64,000 nucleotides of DNA from Eopsaltria australis (lineage: Eukaryota; Chordata; Aves; Passeriformes; Petroicidae): contig JAVTVJ010000791.1 in the NCBI GenBank assembly GCA_034509425.1, forward strand, positions 682,001-746,000. Direction: 5' to 3'. Positions 27,401 through 39,989 of this stretch are shown here, piece by piece. Positions within the stretch are counted from its first letter, which is position 1. Every line of letters starts with the position of its first letter. Below the pieces are notes generated by a model. The model was not told the DNA's origin and ran no database searches. It was given only the letters and a program-made list of their open reading frames with translations. The position numbers and the translations under genes are program-made.

Positions 27401-28299
27401 CTCACACCTCAAACCCTATCATGAAATTTGGCAGTGGCAGCTTGATAAGGACACCATACCTTACTGAACTTGTTCTAAAAACAACACCAGCAAAAACACT
27501 GCTCTGGTGGCACTTTTTAATGACCTTGTTTCCTCTTCTTTAGCTCTTGGCCATTTGGGTAATTCATGTTCCTGTAGCACCAGAACTGCTGTGAAGAAGG
27601 AGCAATGAAAATTCCTGTTTATCTGTACAAATATTAACACCCAGTGTTGTAAAATATGAGGAAAATCTATAAACTGGAAGCTTGAGCTGCTCAATTTTAG
27701 ATGATAGAATAGTTGTCAAAAGCAGGGTTGTGTTTTTAATGAGACTGATCACAGTTTCTTTTGTTTCTGTACTGGACTAATTAACAAACCAATCTTCATT
27801 ACCTGCTACTTTACAGTGAAAATTCTACCAAAGGGATGTTTTTGGTACTGCAACAAGTGGTTTAAGCAACCATTACAGCATATTCAGATTCTCATTTTTT
27901 ATTCATGTGGTATGGGTAGTGAAATAATACATCTAAAAGGTATTATCCCAGCTTCCCAAGCTGGGATCTGTACTGGAATGTGTATTTCAAAAGGAGCAGG
28001 CGATAGCCAGATTCTCAAATGAAACTCAGTTTGTTTCAAGAAAGCTGGGACCATTCTAAACAGTACCGTATCATCTTAATTCTGCGTCAGAGTGGTTTAG
28101 GTAGGAAAAGTTTACATGTCTTTTCAAGAACAATGAAAATAATTAAAATTATACTTTAAAAAATCTTAAAAGCCTGCAGATGGGGTTTCCATCTTCTAAC
28201 TTCACCCTCACTTAGAAAAATTCTCATTCATTTATGTTGGAAACTTTTTGATTACCATATTTTGATTAAACAATCATTCTGACTATTGTAATTAAAACA
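15467..28299. other. Long intergenic stretch downstream of CWC27
   Basis: No gene, RNA or clear mobile element is recognised over 12.8 kb. Locally GC-richer patches occur at 16900-17100, 23930-24200 and 24390-24560, but their multiple short overlapping open frames give no family match. Odd items are the open, ATG-less frame at 20650-20846 and the perfect hairpin at 27945-27967. Confidence 0.5.
27945..27967. repeat. Perfect 10-bp inverted repeat with 3-nt loop
   Basis: ATCCCAGCTT is followed by CCC and AAGCTGGGAT. It lies about 350 nt beyond the distal CWC27 poly(A) signal. Confidence 0.85.
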
Positions 28300-28322
28300 C
28301 AGACAAAAGTCAAGTCAGTTGC

Positions 28323-28328
28323 TTTATT
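28323..28328 (-). promoter_or_regulatory. Distal candidate CWC27 poly(A) signal
   Basis: TTTATT on the plus strand gives AATAAA on the minus strand, about 230 nt past the CWC27 stop. It is followed on the minus strand by a U/GU-rich run (CTTTTGTCTGTGTTTT) at the usual spacing for a cleavage-stimulation element. This makes it the better of the two candidate 3' ends. The implied 3' UTR is roughly 28300-28559. Confidence 0.6.
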
Positions 28329-28510
28329 AAATACATCATTCGAAAAAACTTTAGAGAAGTTGGATAATGAATGCAGTGAGAGCACTTGACCGCACAACTT
28401 AAGAAACAAATGATAGCTCTGCTTCAAAACTGCACGACAGGTTCTTGAGAGATTCCTTTTCACACTTGTCCAGTGGTATTTTTAGGATCAGCTTACAAAA
28501 GAGCCAGTGC

Positions 28511-28516
28511 TTTATT
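28511..28516 (-). promoter_or_regulatory. Proximal candidate CWC27 poly(A) signal
   Basis: A second minus-strand AATAAA lies only about 45 nt after the stop codon. Its downstream region is less clearly GU-rich (CTTTTGTAAGC). If used, the 3' UTR would be very short. It may be an alternative site or a chance hexamer. Confidence 0.4.
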
Positions 28517-28559
28517 GCAGTCACTTTCCGAGGCAGCTCTGGCTAGCTTTACACTCCTT

Positions 28560-28722
28560 TTATCTCCTTTCCTTTTTTTCTCTCATTATCTTCTTGCTTT
28601 CTTCTCTTCTCCTCTTAGTTACAGGATTCCGTGGATCATAGATCTCAAAAGTGTCTTCATCCTGCATGCTTGCATCTTTCACCTTTCTGCTTCTGTCTTC
28701 AAACTGAAGCACATGTGACATC
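28560..28722 (-). CDS. CWC27: CWC27 terminal coding exon (C-terminal 53 residues plus stop)
   Basis: This is the last coding exon of CWC27, a nuclear cyclophilin-like protein of activated spliceosomes whose C-terminal region is known to pair with CWC22. The minus strand shows an acceptor (TTTTTTCTAG) followed by one base that completes a split Trp codon. It then reads MSHVLQFED, SRKVKDASMQDEDTFEIYDP and RNPVTKRRREESKK, and ends in the basic tail MREKKERR with stop TAA at 28562-28560. This matches the conserved CWC27 C-terminus almost residue for residue from memory, with only conservative differences from the mammalian protein. The exon is 163 nt. Its phase fits the upstream exon, which ends DEG plus TG. 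It contributes the highly charged tail. The first ATG is internal, so it should not be taken as a start codon. A processed pseudogene is unlikely because every splice site is intact. Confidence 0.95.
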
Positions 28723-29378
28723 CTAGAAAAAAAACCAAACTCCAACTCAGTGAAAGAATGGAAGCTATGATTTGTAATTATGATATGCATGGCACGATTT
28801 CTAATTTATTTTTGGGCATAACTAAAAAGAATTGACCTGGGTTTCCTTTGCTGGTGTTTAGTTTGTTTTTTTTTTAATTTCTTAGAAGACCCTTATATTA
28901 CCAGGTGATAATTTTGTAAAGACTCCTTTTGAAAAATGCAGCTAAATACAGATAGAGATGTTTTTGGATTTTATTTCACATACTGAACTCTGTTTTCTTG
29001 TCTTTTTCTGTTTCGCATATCTTCCAAATCGTATAGCAAATTTTTCCCAGGAACAGGGAGTGTTTCTCAAGTTTTCCTATTAGTCACTTTAGACACCTTT
29101 CCCCAGGGTAGAGGGTTTTACAAAAGTGGGGAGGAGTTTACATGGAAAATACTTGAAGTAGGTACACAGAAGATCAAAAGGGGAATGCTTCGTGTCCTGC
29201 TGCTCCACATTAACTTGGTTCAGATCATGCTTTTTAATTCTCTGAATACCAGACTAAAGAATGCCTTGTTCAATTCAATGTTTTTGCTACTGTTGATTAG
29301 AAGTTTTCCCCCCATTAGATATTTCATAATTTCAGCAAATTTCCAGTAATCTGAAAACATTACTGTTACATAATGGAG

Positions 29379-30040
29379 AAGTGGCCCATGCGAACCTCAG
29401 GAGGTTCAACAAGGCCAAGTACTACATCTTACACCCGGGCAACTGCTGATATCAACACAGGCTGCAAGGAGAAAGGATTGAAGCAGCTCTGCCAAGAGGA
29501 ACTTATGGGTGCTGGTGGGTGAGAGGCTGGACATGACCCAGCCATGGGCACTCACAGCCCAGAGAGCCAAATGTGTCCTGGGCTGCATCCAGAGCAGTGT
29601 GGGCAGCAGGGCCAGGGAGGGGATTCTGCCCCTCTGCTCTGCTCTGCTGAGACCCCACCTGCAGTGCTGCATCAGCTCTGGGGTCCCAGCACAGGAAGGA
29701 CATGGACCTGCTGGAGAGAGTCTAGAGGAGGCCACCAAGATGATCAGAGGGATGGAGCACCTCTCTTGTGAGGACAGGCTGAGAGTTGGGACTGTTCAGC
29801 CTGGAGAAGAGAAGGCTCTCTGGAGATCTTATTGCAGACTTTCAGTACACAACAGGACTTACTAGGACACATGGTGACAGAGTCTTTAACAGGGCGCGTT
29901 GTTACAGGGCGAAGGGTAAAGGTTTTAAACCAAAAAAGCACAGATTCAGATGAGATAAGAAAGAAAAGGCAGTGAAACACAGGAAAAGGCTGCCCAGAGA
30001 GGTGGTACATGATTTTTTAAGGGCAAACTCACATGTCTAG
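29379..30040 (+). mobile_element. CR1 LINE fragment, plus strand
   Basis: The plus strand reads typical CR1 3' sequence: GAGGTTCAACAAGGCCAAGT, TGTGTCCTGGGCTGCATCCA, GAGACCCCACCTGCAGTGCT and CAGCCTGGAGAAGAGAAGGC, followed by a more degraded tail. Translation shows broken CR1 reverse-transcriptase C-terminal pieces. It lies in the last CWC27 intron, antisense to the gene. The part at 29519-29707 is identical in reverse complement to 40315-40503. Confidence 0.92.
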
Positions 30041-33000
30041 GCAAAAGCCACACTTAATCTTTGGATTTTGTGTGATCAATTTCAAAAACATCTTTGACTT
30101 CGATGGGACAGCTTAAGAACTATAGTGATCTGAATCTAAGCATATCAATCTTTTTAGCATGTCTCTGTCAACAGTCTTTGTGACAGAGAAATCAGGAAAA
30201 ATGAGCAAGTTTCAAAAGGAAAGTTTTGTGGCCAATGAAGTACTGCTTTATTGGTCTCTTCCAACATGTAAGATGTTCTGAACTAAAGTTTCCAAACAGC
30301 TTAAGTGCAAATCTCCATACATAAAGAAAGGGAGAACCAGCTCAGTTACTGCAGATTACAATACAGTACTGTTAAAGAAACCAGAAAAATTTCAAAGCTA
30401 TAGACCATACGTGATCTGCTTGAATAATTTGGAAATTCCTAAAAACAAAAATTGAGAATTTTCATCACAATTGATTCTTGACATATGTGTTTCATAAATA
30501 CTTAATACTTAGTGTAAAAAACTTAGGTAGTTTATAATCCTGTCTACACTAATAACACCCAAACCTATGTTTTTTAGTCATCTCTACAATTCAGAATAAC
30601 ATAATGTACCATCAGAGTGACTCAGGGTTGCATATTTGTAGTTTAATTATAAAAACATTGTCTCACAGTGGAGAGACTGAAGTAATTTATTTTGGCTAAC
30701 ATGCTTTCTGCATTTGTCATATTCTTCTCAATTTATTAAAAAGGAGTACACATATCAAATCCCTGTATCCTAGTCTGAATTAAAGTACAGGCCTAAGAGA
30801 TGGAGTCATTCCTTGATGCATGGTTTTGAAATGTGTTATAGGAGTGTAAGTAGACGTGTAGTCACACTTAGTCCTTTTATCAACTCAGGTTTTCCAAGAA
30901 TACTACAGCACAGGACATAACCTGCAGGATACAACTAATAGGAAATAAAATTAAACACATCTCTAATTCTTGGGTCAGGCCATACAGTGTCCCAAGCAGT
31001 TCGCAAATTAGATGCAACAGATTCAGACTAAGGAATATTTACTTCTCCCCAAGAACTGAAAGTCAGTCATAGTCTCTGACTCTTATTCCTAACTTTCCAC
31101 TAAGATAGTCTCAGCTGTGATTAAAAATAAGCTAATATTAAGAAACTTTTTGATATTCCCAGGATCAATTTTACGTGCAGCATCTCAGAGGTAAAGCAAA
31201 ATAAACTCAGACTGCAGTGGAGATTTTAAGAAATATTTTCCTTCTCTGAAGCTTATTTTAGCAAGTCAATGTCTTCACAGATAGACTGTTCTGTATCTAT
31301 ATAAATGGTGAATCACAGAGAATACTGCTTTTCAAAAGCAATTAAAATTGGGGATTTTTTAAAAGGAACATAGGAAGTATTTAATAATTATTTCTATATT
31401 AACCATTTTAATTTAAACTGGTCTTACTCAAGTTCCTCCAACAGATGTTTGCATTTGCATAATTTTCCAAGTGCAGAGTTAGGGCATAGTTCCACAAACA
31501 CAGGTTTCATAGGACTTTTCCTTGTTCAGTTTATAGCTCTCTTCTCTTCTGCATGCTCCTGGTTCTGGTGAGGAGCTGGCTGCCCAGTCACATTTCTGCA
31601 GTCACTGTGCTGAAAGCAGTAACTTCATCTCTGTATCTCTGATCTTCAGAAACCCAGTAACTTGTGCTTATCACTGATTGTTGACAGCTCGTTTTATAGA
31701 GGAGACATTAAATTTTAAAGTATACTTTTTTTCAAAATTTTAAGAATTAGTCAGTTCTACCAAGCAGAACTCAAAACAAACCCTCAGTTTTGCAGCTCAG
31801 TTTTTTTGCTAAAGATCTGTAAAATAAAATAGCTTGCCAAAACTGATGACTCTGGGTTTGAAGCACCTAGGTGCTCAAGTTGCTGTCCTTCTTCAATGGA
31901 AGGCATAATCACAAAATTATTTTCTTAACTGAAATGAATGAGCAATCTTCGCATGGATTTATTGATTTTTACCATGACCAGATGACAGCATCCTAAAGGC
32001 TGACCATGGTCCTATCCCATGTAATGGGGGAGCAGCTGTCCTGCTGCCCTGCGTTTTTTTCCTTTAGTGCTACTAAAGAACGCTCAGTAGTTGGCTCTCT
32101 TCTGTATTCCAAAAATGGAATGTCTTGAAACTTTAGACTGAAATACACGAATTAATTCAAGACAGTTTCAGAGACAGCACAGGATTTCAAAGGTACATGG
32201 ATACTCTTATGGGCTAGGGACATTCTCAGGTCAGCAAACAGATCAGGCTCTTTTGAACTACTCCAGTGAGTCAGTACTCATAAGAAAAGATATGATATAC
32301 TGTAATCCCTGTGCTTTTGAGATATGTGAGCCATGCACTGGATCTGGACTATATGCCAGCTGCTGACACGTGGTAGCCATGTTAAGTGCAGCATAAAGAG
32401 AAGCTCCATAGTCCAACAGTTTTGGCCTTTCCAGAACCCCCTTTGGGAGAAACTGAAGTGACAATCAGTGAACTGAATAATTCTGAATCTTGGCAAGAGT
32501 AAGGAAGTACTATGCTTTTGCTCTACTGATGAAGCTGAAACCTCCAGGTGCACCCATGTATCAGTGATTTTTATACTAACTGAAATGAAAGTGCAAAGCT
32601 GTACTGCCTAAGACCACACTTGTTTTTCAAACTGATATAGCTGTTGGCTGTTATCACCTGCCTACTGCTCCCTTCAACTTTCCTTGCACAGGTGGCCCTA
32701 CAGAGGAAACCTCCTGGTGCCTGCAGGGAAACCTGGGACATTATCTTGCACTCAACTACATCAGCATTTTAAACAGGAAATCATCAACAGGTGTGAACAA
32801 AAGTTACATCTTGCCAACTCTGTTGTAAGGGTAGCAACTTCTGGCAGAGCGGCAGTAAATTCTTAAGCAGTTTTAGGCACTCTGGAGATGCCTGCATAAA
32901 ACACTGCAGTTGGTGCCATACTTCCTGTTTTTGCATTAAATGTACACAAAATAAATAATACAACTGATCATGTTGTTATGGAATTTAGAGTATCACCATT

Positions 33001-34517
33001 TTGAACATTATGGCTGTATTTTATGACGCTTACTGGTTCTTTCCATCAGGTTGCTTAAAATGAACACAGAAGGAATAAGGATCTGTGTCAAGAAATTCAG
33101 TGTTGCTTCTTGCATTGTATAGGGTGTCTAAAAAAATGGGACCAGTATGGACCATAACTTTTAGAAGTACCATTTGTTTCTGAGTTGAACATTGCTTGCA
33201 AGTAACATGCTTCCTATTTTTGTCAATTTCACAATGCATCCCGTGTTTAAAATAAAAACAATGAGAGGTACTCAAACACTGCTGCTTTCTGTAAATTATA
33301 TTCTACTTGATGATAACATTTTCCTTCAAATAAGGAATGTTGAAGTGCAAGCATTAATTATTAATGCAGGAAACATTCTAGCACTTTCCTTTCATCATCC
33401 TCAGGATACCTAGGCAGAGGACAGAAAAGTAACTCAAGTTACAGATGAGAAAACAGATGAAAATCCACAGATCAAAGCAAAGGAGATCTCTCTCCCAAGG
33501 AAAAAAATTAGGCTGCTCTGGAAGAACAAACTCACTGGCACTTTCTCCACTCCCAGTAGAGTAGTGGGTGGCACAGGAAGAGGAGAGACATTTGAAAAAC
33601 ACTGAGAGGCAGCTGAGAGACTGCCAAAAAAATAGAGGAAGGTGAAGACTAAAAGAAGTATACGAGTGAGAAACAAAACCAGACAGAAAGAGACTGATCA
33701 AAATGTAAATGAAGTGAAGAAAATTGTAAAATCACAATAAGCATAAATTTTGAATCAAGGCAAGAGAACAACAGTACAAACAAGGCAAAAAGAATGTCAA
33801 AGCCATAAAACAAAGGGAATTTTGAAGGAGGAAATATATTAATAACATCTAATCTTTTTCCAGCCTTTTTTTTTTGGAATTGAGACGCTAGAGGCAAAAT
33901 AAGCCTCTTGGATCAAGCTGCTGTCATTATTCCTTGCATAAGTGTGTCCAAGAGCTTTACAAATCATTTTGTAAACACAATGCAGCAGGAGAGAGGAAGT
34001 ATGTTTATGTCTTTAATGAAATCTGCAACTATCACTAAGTGCTCTGTGTAATACAACTCTTGAAAGCAAATTTTGTAGCTTCTGTCTGCCCTGTCTCACC
34101 ACCCAGATTCTTCTTCTTGTGTAACATAACTCATCGCCCCTCTTTTTATGCAAAGGAGTCTTGTAATACAAGTTTCTCTCCCTTACAGATCATTAAAAGA
34201 AAAACAATTTTTACCAAGTATTTGAAATAGGTTTTAATTCTTACAGCAATGAGGGTTGATATCCTAAGTACCATGACAGACCCAGTCTCAAAGATGGATT
34301 CATCTCTCTAACTAACACTTTTCACACAGCCACTTCTGTCTCAAAACAGATGTTTCAGAAAACAACTTCCTTGAGTATTGTTTGTCTCATTAACTCATAG
34401 TACTGGAGCTATGCTAAATTACGTATGAAAGCCTGTACCCGTCTGTAGCACTTGGTATTTAAACCTTACACTGTATCACCTGGTTTGCCAAACCAGATAT
34501 GATCTCACTTTAACTAA

Positions 34518-34795
34518 TCAGAGAACGATAGAAACACTGACGTTGGAAAAGACCTTTTGGATCAACAAATTTGACCATTGATCCAGCACTGCCAAGCCCA
34601 CTAAACTATATCCTGAAGTGCCACATCTACATGTCTTTTAAATACCTCCAGGGATGGTGATTCAGCCACTTCCCTGGGCAGCCTGTTCCTATGCCTGACA
34701 ACCTTTGCAGTGAAGAAAATTTTGCCCAATATCCAAACTAAGCCTCCCCTGGCAGAACTTAAGGCCACATGCTCTTGTCCTATCACACGTTAACC
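34518..34795 (-). mobile_element. CR1 LINE 3' fragment, minus strand
   Basis: The low-coordinate end is the CR1 3' region (GTTGGAAAAGACCTTTTGGA), followed by antisense CTCCAGGGATGGTGATTCAG and GGCAGCCTGTTCC. The minus-strand frame reads MIGQEHVALSSARGG and LPREVAESPSLEVFKRHVD, a known by-product of CR1 3' ends rather than a gene. It is in the sense orientation relative to CWC27. Confidence 0.85.
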
Positions 34796-35249
34796 AGAAG
34801 AAGAGACTGGCTCACACAATACTTTCTAGTAATAATTTCTGGTCATAGGTTTCTGCTGTGTTTGTTACCACTAAGAGATTTCACTCTTTCTTTTTTTCAG
34901 GACTTGTTTTCACCTTTCCACATTCCTTGTTTCTCTTTCCTCATCTCCCTTCCTAATGATTGGATATCTTGTCTCTTTTTTTAATGCTTTCATAACACCC
35001 TGTACTTTTCATGTTTATTGACTTGATATTTAAAAAGAGAAATAAGTTTTCCTATTCAGATCTAGCAAAATCCAAATAAATAGTTATTCCATAATAGTTT
35101 TAAATGTTAAAAAAATGCTTAGAAGAGTACTGAGAAAATAGTTATAAATACGGCTATGTGTCATATTGCAGTCCACTTCAAATGTTAAGTATTCACATCA
35201 AATACTTACTACATCAAAATAATGTTGTTTTGATCCATGTTAGTGATTA

Positions 35250-35510
35250 TGACACAGATTTACTGTCATGCAGGATGGGGCCTTACTCTCCTGGAGATGG
35301 CTGAAAACCTGTCTGCCCATGGGAAGCAGGGAATTAATTCCTTGTTTCACTTTGCTTGTGTGTGGGGCTTTTGCTTTCCCTATTAAATTGTTTATCTCAA
35401 CCCATGAGTTTTCAGATTTTAGCCTTCCCATTCTCTCTTGGGCCCTGCTGGTGGGGCAGTGAGTGAGCAGCTGCCTGGGGCTTGGCTGATGGCTGGGTTA
35501 AACCACAACA
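35250..35510 (+). mobile_element. Avian ERV-type LTR, 3' fragment
   Basis: This matches, from memory, the 3' part of a common bird LTR: CTCTCCTGGAGATGGCTGAA, CTTTGCTTGTGTGTGGGGCT, ATTAAATTGTTTATCTCAAC, CCATGAGTTTTC and a terminus GGTTAAACCACAACA ending in CA at 35510. ATTAAA at 35382-35387 would be its poly(A) signal. The 5' part is missing, so it is a truncated old insertion in the last CWC27 intron. The exact family was not determined. Confidence 0.72.
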
Positions 35511-36487
35511 ATGGAGGTATTACTGCTGCTTTTGAACAAAGCAAAACTGTCCCCAGTGTTTAGCAAATAAAACTGATGAAAACACACTTTAAAAATATTA
35601 CCCAAAATCCACCTGTACACTCCTGTTAACTTTGACTAGCCCTTTGAATTTGTATATTACAGCTACTGGAGCACTGAAAATTGGCTTAATCTCTTCAGAG
35701 TAACCAGCAAGTTTTGAGTCCTCCACAGACCAAAGAATTAATTGTCGATATTTTCTCTTTGTGTTGGCCTACAGCACAAAATGATCAGAACAGAACTTCT
35801 GCAGGTGTTTCTAAAATGATACCTTTTGAGGTAGTTTATTTGACTGCAATATGCTTAGTTTTACCACAAAATAATCACTGCAAAAATTTTAAGAAGGAAC
35901 TAACAGTTTCACTAACCGTGAGACCTCCAGCTTAAAAAGAACCCCGAAGATACCAGTTTTTGCAAAGCTAACAGCAAAGTAACCTAATCTTGGTGAAGAC
36001 TAATATATATGGTATCCTTGGATTGCTCAAGACAGTACTAAGAATCTTTTTCTCTTGAAAGAACATTTAATTGTAAGTAAGCTTCTAAGAGAAGGGGAAA
36101 TCACTTTAACTATGAAAAAGCTCACTTTATTCAGTGATAATCTGTGGGAAAATGTGATGAATTCTCATAGTATCAGGAGAACTATGTAAAACTGTGATGA
36201 CTTTCTTTTTCAAGCAGTAAGTGTTTTTCTCTATAAAATTCATTTATCCTATCTTGATATTGTTTCTGTTCTATAACAATTCATACATATAGTATATTGA
36301 CACTACATCCTTGAACCCTTCACAAAAATCTTATGTAGTTTGAGGCAAGAAGATGAGTGCATTAAGTAGACAACTGCTTCTGGTGGAGTAGATTGGTATG
36401 GAAGACTAAAAGGCAAATTCCAGATGTTGTTCCAGACAGCACACCAGTACAGAAAAAACTCTACATAAGCATTTACTACAAGGACAT

Positions 36488-36560
36488 GGGAGCCACCATA
36501 CCAGAATAGACCAGTGATCCATCCAGTCTAGCATCCTCTCTCTGGCAATAGCTTGTATAA
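36488..36560. mobile_element. Possible ancient amniote interspersed repeat
   Basis: ACCATACCAGAATAGACCAG, TGATCCATCCAGTCTAGCAT and CCTCTCTCTGGCAATAG resemble a widespread reptile/bird repeat phrase (CCATACTGGGTCAGACCA, GTCCATCTAGCCCAGTATCC). The match is by memory and short. Confidence 0.3.
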
Positions 36561-39500
36561 CATCTGATACTCTGAAGTCAGTCAGCAAATCACCTCCCCA
36601 AGTTAACACAAGGAGTCAGGCGTTACTGTATCACCACAGCATAGAGCTGGAGCGAAAAGAAAGGAGAGGAGAGTATTTCTAGCACAAAAATACTCAGATT
36701 TTCAAAACATTCTGCTTTCTCTGGACACCCTCCTTTTTCTTTTGTCCCCCTCTCTCTCATCCTGAACATATCCAATTCCTTACTTCTTAAATATGTCATT
36801 CAATGAGATGAAGTTCAGGTGCTTGAAAAGGTGTGTAAATATGGAGGCAGCTTAAGCCAGGCTAATAAAGATTTAGAAGATTATTTCTTCATCCTTCACT
36901 AGATTTTCTGGCAATAAAAAAGTCAGATTTCCAGACAGTAGATCTAACACTAAATATCCCTTGACTGAAGCATGGATCATCTCTGAATTTAAGTCAAACA
37001 GTAGCAAAAACTCAGAAGCCTAGCCCAAATAAGCCCAGATATAGAGGAATTAACAAAAAATAAACCAGCAAAAAACCCTATTTTAAATGCTCTGAGTTTC
37101 TCAGGCATGCTGAACAGCTAGAGGCAATCAATATACAACGTCAGCAGAAGAACAATTTGTTAATATGAATTACTGACTGAAGCAGTGGGGTAGGGGTTGG
37201 CATTTACAGATCAAGCAAGGTCTGACCACATTCTAGCAGTACAGAGGTGAAGATGGAGACAAAACTGAAGCAAAAAAGAAAGATTTACAGCAGAAGCTTT
37301 TTTTTTCTTTTTTCCTTTAAAGGTTAGTGGCAGTACTAAAACCCAAACAAACGCTTATTTTTTTGCCAAATAGAAAAGAAACCTCTCTTTCCAATGTGTT
37401 TCTAATACAGACCTCTGGCATTCATTTATCCTTTGTAACAATCAAGCAAGTATTTTGTCAACTTTTAAAAAATGTAGTTGAGTAAATCAATGGCCTTAGC
37501 AGGAGAGACCTAATATAGAGCCAGTTTTTCCAGACTAGTGAAGGAACGCTGGCTCAAGTCTGGATGGGAGGAGGGGAGCAAACATGGCTTTAATCCATCT
37601 TTGTGCCTCACTGGCATAAATTACAGCAGCACTTATTTCTGTCATTTCCCAAGCTAGCATCAGCATGTAAAACAGACTGCAGCTTAGTTTTCAGGGGTTT
37701 ACTGTGTTTGTCACAGTTAAGCTTCTGCAACTGAAGCTGCAAAGACTGGTGCTAATCTTGAGGAAGCCGTATTTCATAATCCTAAATCTGAGGTTTTGTA
37801 GGTAAGAAAAAACTGCATTTTATAAAATGTATATAAAACAAGGTTTATAAAAGAAATATAACCAGTATTTTTAGATGTCTATCCTGAAGAACTTCACCCT
37901 GCAAATTTCAATAGTATATACTGCAGTAAATAGGAAATCCTGGAAATAAAATGGAACACATTATCAAATGTATATGGAGTAAATACTAACAGTGTGCAAT
38001 GTGATTTAGTTCTTAATAGAAATTAAATATTGTAATATAAAAACAGTCTGGCTAACTTTACCTGATTCTGAAATTGCTATTTCAATTAAAAAAGACCCAA
38101 GCCCAAAGCAATTCTAGCCTATATGCTTCAACAGACATGGAAAAGTGATGCCTTGATACTGTTTTAAGACTCAAATCTCTCTCTGTGACAAAGCCTTTTA
38201 CTGTGAGAATACAAGGTAAGTGAAATATTGTGTGCTTCCACTCCTAACTGTGCCATATTTCTCATGAAACCAATCATATATATTCTGAAGGGAATCTTCC
38301 TTGTATTATGAACAAAAACATTTCTTAAAGAAGATAGAGGGCCTAACTATTGATGCTGGATAAAGAATACCTTCATTCAATATACAGATTTAGTTTTTGT
38401 TTGTTCTGGATAAAAATATCTCTACAAACTTGGTAAAAAATTGTACACTTAAATTGCAATGAACGCCCTGGCAAAATGAGCTTAGCATCAGCACTCAACG
38501 TTCCCACAGTACCTAAGAGGCCTTAGTGACAGTTTTCTGAAATTCAGAATTGGGAACAGATTACAGTATCTGACTTACATAAATCAAGTTACACTTCAAA
38601 TGGTTAGCACTGAACTTCTGCGAGTTTTTTGTCCACAGAACCAATAAATTAATAAAAACAGATCTATTCCCTTCAATTTCTGCTATAATCAGATAGATCT
38701 GATCACCATGCAAATCAAAATATTTTGTGACCAAGAAGAAGATATGTTGAAAAGCTTTCTAAGACACATGAGATTTTAAGCAGTACATTAAAGTAAGTAG
38801 TGTCATTATATTCACTTGAATTGGTTTTATTCCTCATTATCTTACATGAGGTTTCTACAAACAACTTACAGGACGATACTTTTGAGAACACTAGTAATTA
38901 CACAACATGGACATGAAACCATCCATTAAGCAAGACATGAAATACCTTTTAGCTTAAAATAGAAGACCTTTACTGTCCCACAGTTATCACAACTTTTTAT
39001 GCAAATTGGAAAGTATTTTCAGGTATTGACTTTATCACTTTGATTAAAAAAAAGTCTATTTTTCCTATACCTCAAATTAACCAACATTCAGAGTAGTTTA
39101 GACTCAACAAAGGTAAGTAACCAGAAGAATTTTAGACTGAAAAACCACCACCTCATTCCAAATTCCCATTCTACTCATTCTTTCTTGTCCCACAGTATAT
39201 CGCAAAGCTGAATGGATTTATGTTATTTCAAATAAAAAGAAAGACTAAGTTTCAGAGTCTAGACATACTTCCAAAAATACTTAAGTGACTTATTTACATT
39301 TGTCGCTTAGTTACAGCTGTGACAGCACTCCACAGGGAAGGAAAAAGCTGATCTCTTCTAAAGATTAAGAAGCTTTATGTTTCACATGTAACACCTTACA
39401 TTCCACCCAGGAAACACTGCAGTGGTTCAGTTATGAAGCACTGGCATCACGTGCTATTAATTAAATGAACTATGTAGCATGCTGGCAGTCTCAGTCAAAC

Positions 39501-39989
39501 TCTAAAAGGGTTGCAGAGTGCATTACTGAGAGCAAATAAAGGCCAGTGATGAGATCTGAATCCTGAAGAAGAAATCCTAAACTTCTAGCCAGGTGCAGAA
39601 TAAAGGAAAAATTACTGGGCTTCACTGTAACACAAACTCTAAAATCAACTGGGGGTCTACTTGCAGCCCTGTGAACTGATGGGATTAATAACAGACCAAA
39701 TCCTTCTACTGAGGATGATACAGATTTTGGCTGATTCCTTGGTGGCAACAATTTTAATGCACTTCACATAATCATGTTCATCTGGTAAGGAATAACTTTC
39801 ACATGTTAATATTTCAGTTTCTACACTGAATATTGAAGGTCCAACAGGATGAATTTGGGATCTTCTATTAAGTCCAAACTGAAGAAGTAACAATATAAAA
39901 CCATATTTACCAGAACTCATATTATCACTGTGGAAATAGTTTTCAAGCAGGAAAAGAATTTTGCCTCATTGCAATGTTCATATTAAAGA

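Noticed and set aside
1..28299. Exons of ADAMTS6 expected by mammalian synteny
   Set aside because: I looked for Cys-rich thrombospondin-type or PLAC-like coding pieces on the plus strand and found none; the neighbour, if present, lies further left.
29509..29865. 118-codon plus-strand frame
   Set aside because: It is translated CR1 3' sequence, broken and not a host gene.
32684..32866. 60-codon plus-strand frame with a GTGTGAAC donor-like site
   Set aside because: No family resemblance, antisense within a CWC27 intron, and no good flanking acceptor.
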